From contig CM043788.1 in NCBI GenBank assembly GCA_023974075.1, positions 31,153,054-31,217,053 on the forward strand: DNA of 64,000 bases. Direction: 5' to 3'. A program made the translations under genes and the position numbers. Shown one piece after another: positions 59,001 to 64,000 of the stretch (position 1 is its first letter; the number at the start of each line of letters is the position of its first letter). Source of the stretch: Chaenocephalus aceratus. Lineage: Eukaryota; Chordata; Actinopteri; Perciformes; Channichthyidae. Below the pieces are notes generated by a model. That model was not told the origin of the DNA and searched no databases. It was given only the letters and a program-made list of their open reading frames with translations.

Positions 59001-62000
59001 TAGCTGGTGTGGATTGAGACGCCCACCAATCCCACCATGAAGGTTGTGGACATCAAGGCCTGTTCTGATTTGGCCCATGAGTTCAACAAAGACATAGTGG
59101 TGGTCGTGGACAACACCTTTATGTCTGCCTACTTCCAGGTGAGAGTGACAGATGTACACTTCATGCTCGATTAATTTCTAAACGGCAGTTTAATAGCTTC
59201 TGGCTATCAAATTAAAGGCTCATGTTGAAACGAGACCTTAATTAACCCATGTGATTGTCTTGTGTATTCTCAGCGCCCCCTGGCTTTCGGAGCGGATATC
59301 TGCATGTATTCAGCTACCAAATACATGAACGGTAGGTTCTGCACATTTACTTATTTCACTAGCATAAGATTTCTTTCCAATGTAATATAATCCAAATATG
59401 AAAACACTAAAGTAATTCATCAGTCTGCATGGTTATGTTTCAAAATGAGGAATGAGTATGATCTGCAGTCAGTAGTTTTCACCGGCAAACAGCTAATTTG
59501 TAAAGGTTCTAGGACATGACAAGACTTTATCGACATTAATATCAAAGTAACCTCTTTTTCTTCTTTTCATTTGAAAGGGCACAGTGACGTGGTAATGGGT
59601 CTGGCCTCAACAAACCGGGATGACCTGTTTGAGCGACTGAGTTATCTACAAAATGGTGAGTCGAAAGAACAACATAGAAAAACTACTTAAGCAGTCTGCA
59701 TTGACTAAATGCAAAATTTCATGTTTGTTAACATAACCTGTTTTTACATAATGTCCGTTAAACTGACAATGGTGTGGCTTCCTTCCTTGTTTATCTATCA
59801 AGCCACTATATGCCTTAAACAGACATGTTTGAACTAGTTTTCTTTCTTTTATATTACTTGCAGTTTGAAGATTTGCTTGGCCTCCGATGGTTTGGATGGT
59901 ATTAAGCGATAATGCTATATAACTTATAACTTAAAGTGTAATTATATGGTTAAAACTGTTCCTCGACAGCGTCTTTCTAGCAGGTTGCCCATCACTGTCA
60001 CTTTAGAGGAGGCGCCGTGGGAATTGTAGTCTTTTATAGTGCGTTGACTACAGACGTCAAAATTAGGTGGCCTTTCTTATCAAAACAAAATACTGGCTCT
60101 ATTGACTTAACAATAGAAGAGTGCAATAAAGTCATTTAACAGAAAGTCTGCAAATACCTTCCAACGTGATTTCTGGGCATCAAAGAAGAAGCCAAATGTT
60201 TAGTGACTCTGGTGTTACCACTTTTATATCTGAAAATGAAATGTTAAATTCCGGGCACAGACCTCACCAATTTAAAAAGCTCTTCGAAGGAGGTATTGTT
60301 TATGCTTTTTGTTGTTTGCCTGATCTGGGTTTTGGGAAACTTTGTGACCTCATTTTCTCCCCACCCATTTGGTCATTGCCATGGTTCAGCACTGGGATGT
60401 GTACCGTCTCCCTTGACTGCTTCCTGTGTAACCGTGGACTGAAGACACTTCACCTGCGCATGGAGTGCCACTTTAAGAATGCCATGGCTGCTGCCAAGTT
60501 CCTGAGGCAGATCCCAGGGTGGAGAAAGTCATTTTCCCAGGTAAACTGTCACTCTAATGTAGCAAACAAGTGTGAAATACAACCCCCCCACCAAACCGGA
60601 TATGTGCAAAAGGTGTTGTCGCTACCTAATTGTTTACTAGTGTATGTAGATATAAGACTTGTTGCTAAATCGTTACAAACTTGGGCACATGAAGCAAATG
60701 CTCATTTTTTCTCATAAGCAACTCTGCTGACAAATATTAACATGTTTTGTCTTTTTTTATGTAAGGATAATGGATTCTTCATCACCCCTAACCTCTAATT
60801 GCTTTCTGATTGTCATACTAGCACAAAACACATACAAACCTTTGATTTTGGTATGTAAGGTTTGCTAATCATTCCTACCAGCTGGCTGCCCGATGTTATT
60901 AACTCATCGCCTCCCATTAACCCTTGCATTTTGGTGTTTTTTATCGTTTCCTTCTATGACCTCTACAACTACAACCTACATCTTCACCTGTAGCTGCTTG
61001 AATAGCAGTGTGAAACAAAGGAGGAGTAAACATTCAAGGGTTAGAACAAACTAGAAGAGCATGTTTAGAATAAATATGGTCTGTAACTCAAATTCAAAGA
61101 AGCTCTGAACTGCTTGCATGGATATTCAGAAATAACAATGCAAATGACCAGCGTGTTTAAACCCACAACACCAACTTTTTCCATATTTAAGTGAGGAAGA
61201 AACATCTTATAGGCATCACCTGACTGTTTTTAACTGTCCCTCTACATAGGCCTGCCCTCTCACCCCCAGCATGAAGTGGTGAAGAAACAATGCACCGGGT
61301 GTCCGGGGATGATCACCTTCTACATTAAGGGGAAACTGGAGCACGCCAGCGCCTTCCTCAGTAACCTCAAGGTCATTTGACAGTTCATTTTGGTATTCAC
61401 TATCGGCTGCTCAGTTTTGTGTGTTGTAGAAAGGCAATACTGTGAAGTGACGTTTTCAAAATGACTTTCCCAGACTGGTGAAACAACATTTAAACCACAG
61501 CTATAAGGGTGCCTTAGCAAAACACTGAAGTCCAACTTGCAGATTTGTCCCTTAGCTGCTGAGGTGAAACAGTATTTACAATGTTTCACTCATAAAAGGG
61601 TGCTATAAACATGATGTTGCAATTTGCACATTTAAGGGCTGCCATAAAACTAACTGCATCTAAATAATGTTTTTGAGTACATCCCAAAAATGTGTTCACC
61701 TTGGCCAAGTCCTCACTAAATAGATTGCTTAAACAGCATCTTAAAAATAATTAAATGTAAGGTAATCATCAGTCCTCAGCTCATGTTCTCACAGGAAGAC
61801 GAGATTGAAGTGTGTAAAAAAAAATATGACCATGGTGTTTGGTAACTTTCTGTAGTTGGTTACTTATCTTTTGTCTGACCTATGTTTTAATTCCTTCTTC
61901 TCCTCGTTTTAGTTGTTTGCCATAGCTGAGAGTCTTGGTGGATATGAAAGTTTAGCAGAACATCCGTAAGTATCTTTAAAGAATTTTCCAAATAAACATT

Positions 62001-62490
62001 TCATACATATTTTTAAAATGTTTGGTATTTAACAGTACTAAAATGCAGACTGTGTTTCGAAAAGAAAAGTGACAGGAACCGCAATACAGTGAAAAACTTT
62101 ACAAAACTGAAACTTTGAGCAACTGTAACCCAAGAAAGATGTAATGTTACTAGAGCACCACAAGGGGGCAGCAGATATCAAGGGAAATAATCCATAATCT
62201 ATCTCTGTAACCGATTTTAATTGGGACACTTTATTTCCATTATAAAGTCTATGTCTGTGCTGTAATCCAATCTAAAAAAAAAAAAACTGGTTATCTTCCT
62301 GTTTATGGCTCATATCTATGCGACACTGTCTTCTCTTCTATCATAATTTAGGGCAATTATGACCCATGCATCAGTGCCAGAAAACGAGAGGACTGCCCTG
62401 GGGATCAGTGACACGCTCATCCGGCTCTCTGTGGGCCTGGAGAACGAGGCGGACATCATTCAAGACCTGGAGCAGGCCCTGGCTGCTGCT
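55827..62490 (+). CDS. cth: cystathionine gamma-lyase, 11 exons found, two frame errors in exon 8
   Basis: PLP-dependent enzyme of transsulfuration that cleaves cystathionine to cysteine, 2-oxobutyrate and ammonia in the cytosol and also yields hydrogen sulfide; the family acts as a homotetramer. Exons: 55827-56012, 57766-57847, 58019-58114, 58297-58406, 59004-59138, 59274-59331, 59578-59655, 60390-60540, 61250-61371, 61913-61965, 62352-62490; all phases agree if exon 8 is two bases longer. Motifs: YSRSGNPTR, MDDVYGG, VVDNTF, and YSATKYMNG with the PLP lysine. About 404 residues are accounted for, close to the 405 of human CTH. The tiny last exon was not found; reading through the exon 11 donor stops at 62608-62610. 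Exon 8 as written leads to a stop, so either the consensus lacks two bases or the gene is broken. Confidence 0.95.
57766..57847 (+). CDS. cth: CTH exon 2
   Basis: Encodes GYEYSRSGNPTRDCLEKAVA, with the Tyr and Arg that contact the PLP phosphate of the neighbouring subunit in this family. Phase 1 at the 3' end. Confidence 0.94.
58019..58114 (+). CDS. cth: CTH exon 3
   Basis: Encodes ASGLAATVTITHMLKVGDG and MDDVYGG; the Tyr of this motif stacks on PLP in the family. Confidence 0.94.
58297..58406 (+). CDS. cth: CTH exon 4
   Basis: Encodes TNRYFQKIASQTGTEVSFAD and ends KPNTK before GTAAGT, phase 0. Confidence 0.94.
59004..59138 (+). CDS. cth: CTH exon 5
   Basis: 45 codons: LVWIETPTNPTMKVVDI through VVVDNTFMSAYFQ. 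The Asp of DNTF binds the PLP ring nitrogen in the family. Confidence 0.95.
59274..59331 (+). CDS. cth: CTH exon 6 with the PLP lysine
   Basis: Encodes RPLAFGADICMYSATKYMN; the Lys in SATKY is the Schiff-base lysine. Confidence 0.95.
59578..59655 (+). CDS. cth: CTH exon 7
   Basis: Encodes GHSDVVMGLASTNRDDLFER and ends SYLQN; GTGAGT donor, phase 1. Confidence 0.94.
60390..60540 (+). CDS. cth: CTH exon 8, two one-base deletions
   Basis: Joined to exon 7 it reads ALGCVPSP, then needs one extra base in the C-run at 60410-60412 to continue DCFLCNRGLKTLHLRM. A second missing base near 60511 is needed to continue as RVEKVIFPG. Length is 151 nt against 153 expected from flanking phases. As written, the frame stops soon after the first error. 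Confidence 0.9.
61250..61371 (+). CDS. cth: CTH exon 9
   Basis: Encodes GLPSHPQHEVVKKQCTGCPG and FYIKGKLEHASAFLSNLK; phase 0 at the end (AAG/GTCATT donor, weaker than consensus). Confidence 0.93.
61913..61965 (+). CDS. cth: CTH exon 10
   Basis: Encodes LFAIAESLGGYESLAEHP; GTAAGT donor, phase 2. Confidence 0.94.
62352..62490 (+). CDS. cth: CTH exon 11
   Basis: Encodes AIMTHASVPENERTALGISD and IRLSVGLENEADIIQDLEQA and ends LAAA before GTGAGT. Only a few C-terminal residues should follow. Confidence 0.93.
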
Positions 62491-64000
62491 GTGAGTAACA
62501 TCCACACACCAGAGTACCAGAAAGTCAATCATCCATTTCATCAGCCGTTAAAAGGATGGCGCCACAGTTGTGGGAGGGTTTTTATCCTATTCTGCTCCCT
62601 AAATAAGTGATGGCACACTAACTTGTTCTTCAGATAATGAAAGCGAGAGCACATGTCTTTTGAGTTTGATACAGTGAAACCAAAGAACAGCCAAGATGAT
62701 TAAGAAGTGTTTCGCTGTGGAAAAAAAAGGCTTCTTGGTTTGAATAATGTGTTGAGGCCTTTTCCATAAAACTAATGAGGCAAAAAAATACCCATTTTCA
62801 AGGTGAGATGGGGCAATTTTTTACTTATTTATGTATGGCTTCTTCAAAGCATTAGGCTGTCATCACTTGGTCATGGTCTTTTCTGTGAACTGATGAAAAA
62901 AACAGACGTCAGAGGGTCAATGATTGACAAGAGTGAACTGTTGAGTTGCTTCATCTTCCACTGCTACTGATAAAAAAAACGTGTGCTTACACCCACCAGA
63001 TAACCTAAATATGTTTACTTAACATCACATCAAGTCATTCTGTGGTATTTTAGAAATGTTGGTCCATTCATAAAGTAGGAAATCTAACAGAATAGAAAAT
63101 ACTTCTGAAGCTTCTTTATTTAAAAACATAATGAAACGCGTTGCAACAATAATAATAAGAGGTTTCACAAAACACCTGGCATATTTCGATTTCTGGGACA
63201 CTAACATTCAGTTAATTCTCATCACTTGTAAGAACTGGATTAAGACTGTAAGCAGAGGAAAACTCAGAGCATTATGGGTACTGCAATTTCAAAAACATAT
63301 AGCACGATTATCTAACAAATAGGACAGATAATAAAAATGGAAATAAAAAAAACCTTTAATATCAACCTTTTTTCCTCAATTATTTTTAACATTAAGGCAA
63401 ACAGTCCTAAAAGAGATGGCATGATGATGGCAGGCAGTGTTAAGGGTCTTGTCTCAGGGAGGGGGGGCTCATGGTGTCAGAAGGCCTGTTCCATACATAA
63501 ATTAATTTCTATAAAAAAATCGAATTGCTTTCAAGCAATGTATTTGCAAATGTTGCCACCAGAGAATTTCGCAAAAAATGTATGGGTATTTGATGAACCA
63601 CTTTCTCTTTACTTAACCAAATCTCACCTCCTACGCTGAGCTTTATGGTGTGAATGCTGTGAAAGAGATCTAGTTGCCACACGTGTGGTATGTAAATGAT
63701 TAACAAGTCTAAATGCACCCCTTACAAGTACAAGGTTATATCTAATCTCAGAGCTCTGTGGACAAACACAATAATAACATATAATTGCTGGTGCATTACA
63801 TTTGAAAGGAAATGGACATATTTCAAGAAAACATTTAGTGGACTATCTAATTTCGAACATCTAAGAAACTGCTATTTAAAAAAACCTCTATTTGACCCGT
63901 GTAGTGCAGAATAGGCCACGTCTGTTAAAAATAAAGACAGATCAGGTCTGGAGAAGAAAGGGGCAATTATCTTGGGGATATTTAGGGAGAGCCAGGACAG
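62491..64000 (+). other. CTH last intron and probable 3' region
   Basis: The final short CTH exon and poly(A) site should lie here or just beyond. AATAAA occurs at about 63343 and 63926, but neither can be tied to the gene. No other feature recognised. Confidence 0.4.

Noticed and set aside
60166..60717. A 183-codon frame covering CTH exon 8 as a separate gene
   Set aside because: It is the CTH exon read through its flanking introns.
62989..63015. Candidate last exon of CTH after CACCAG at about 62993
   Set aside because: It would encode only two residues before a stop, with no similarity to known CTH ends; several other AG sites are as plausible.

Overview
The window is teleost fish nuclear DNA. 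Two vertebrate genes are recognisable by their splice structure and conserved protein: ANKRD13C (minus strand, exons 1-3, start codon at 12501, continuing off the left edge) and CTH, cystathionine gamma-lyase (plus strand, start codon at 55827, eleven exons found). They lie head to head, an arrangement that from memory is also seen at the human ANKRD13C/CTH locus. The fish assignment rests on the mobile elements: tRNA-derived SINEs with LINE-like tails, CR1/L2-type LINEs, many hAT elements and MITEs, a P element with a THAP domain, and an Academ-like element.

Layout. 1-12.5 kb holds ANKRD13C exons 3-1 and their introns; a LINE (about 0.98-3.81 kb) split by a nested hAT ends at the sixth intron base of the exon 3 splice donor. 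12.5-12.95 kb is the ANKRD13C promoter side, carrying a TCGCGAGA box and two very small insertions with perfect 8-bp target duplications. 12.95-55.1 kb is almost wholly nested mobile DNA between the two genes. Its core is one huge interrupted inverted repeat, 15046-34119 against 34970-43798. The original arms were about 3.7 kb. Later insertions, each present in one arm only, stretched the structure to almost 29 kb: a complete P element (15084-21789, itself hit by a PIF/Harbinger-type MITE), a 19-bp P-like scar, an 8.8-kb hAT (22714-31471, itself hit by a 5.9-kb Academ-like element and a 690-bp MITE), a TTAA MITE, two LINEs and smaller pieces. For most of them the opposite arm still shows the unoccupied site. 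To the right follow a piggyBac-like MITE, a 3.5-kb hAT containing a CGGBP1-like hAT, a 3.7-kb terminal-inverted-repeat element carrying a histone H3 tail and a SWIM-domain gene fragment, and a 2.3-kb fold-back that ends about 760 bp before the CTH start. 55.6-64 kb is CTH with its CCAAT-box promoter region.

Sequence quality matters for reading this window. Conserved exons of both host genes contain one-base length errors (two in CTH exon 8, one in ANKRD13C exon 2), several of them in homopolymers. Decayed-looking transposase frames here show the same kind of error. Either the consensus has residual indels, in which case elements such as the P element may be more intact than they look, or these host genes are damaged. 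Nothing in the sequence alone decides this.

The two host genes are not known to work together: CTH makes cysteine and hydrogen sulfide in the cytosol, and ANKRD13C is an ER-associated ankyrin protein. The most unusual content is the set of tiny P-like scars with perfect target duplications, and the two-arm system that supplies internal empty sites for about eight insertions.
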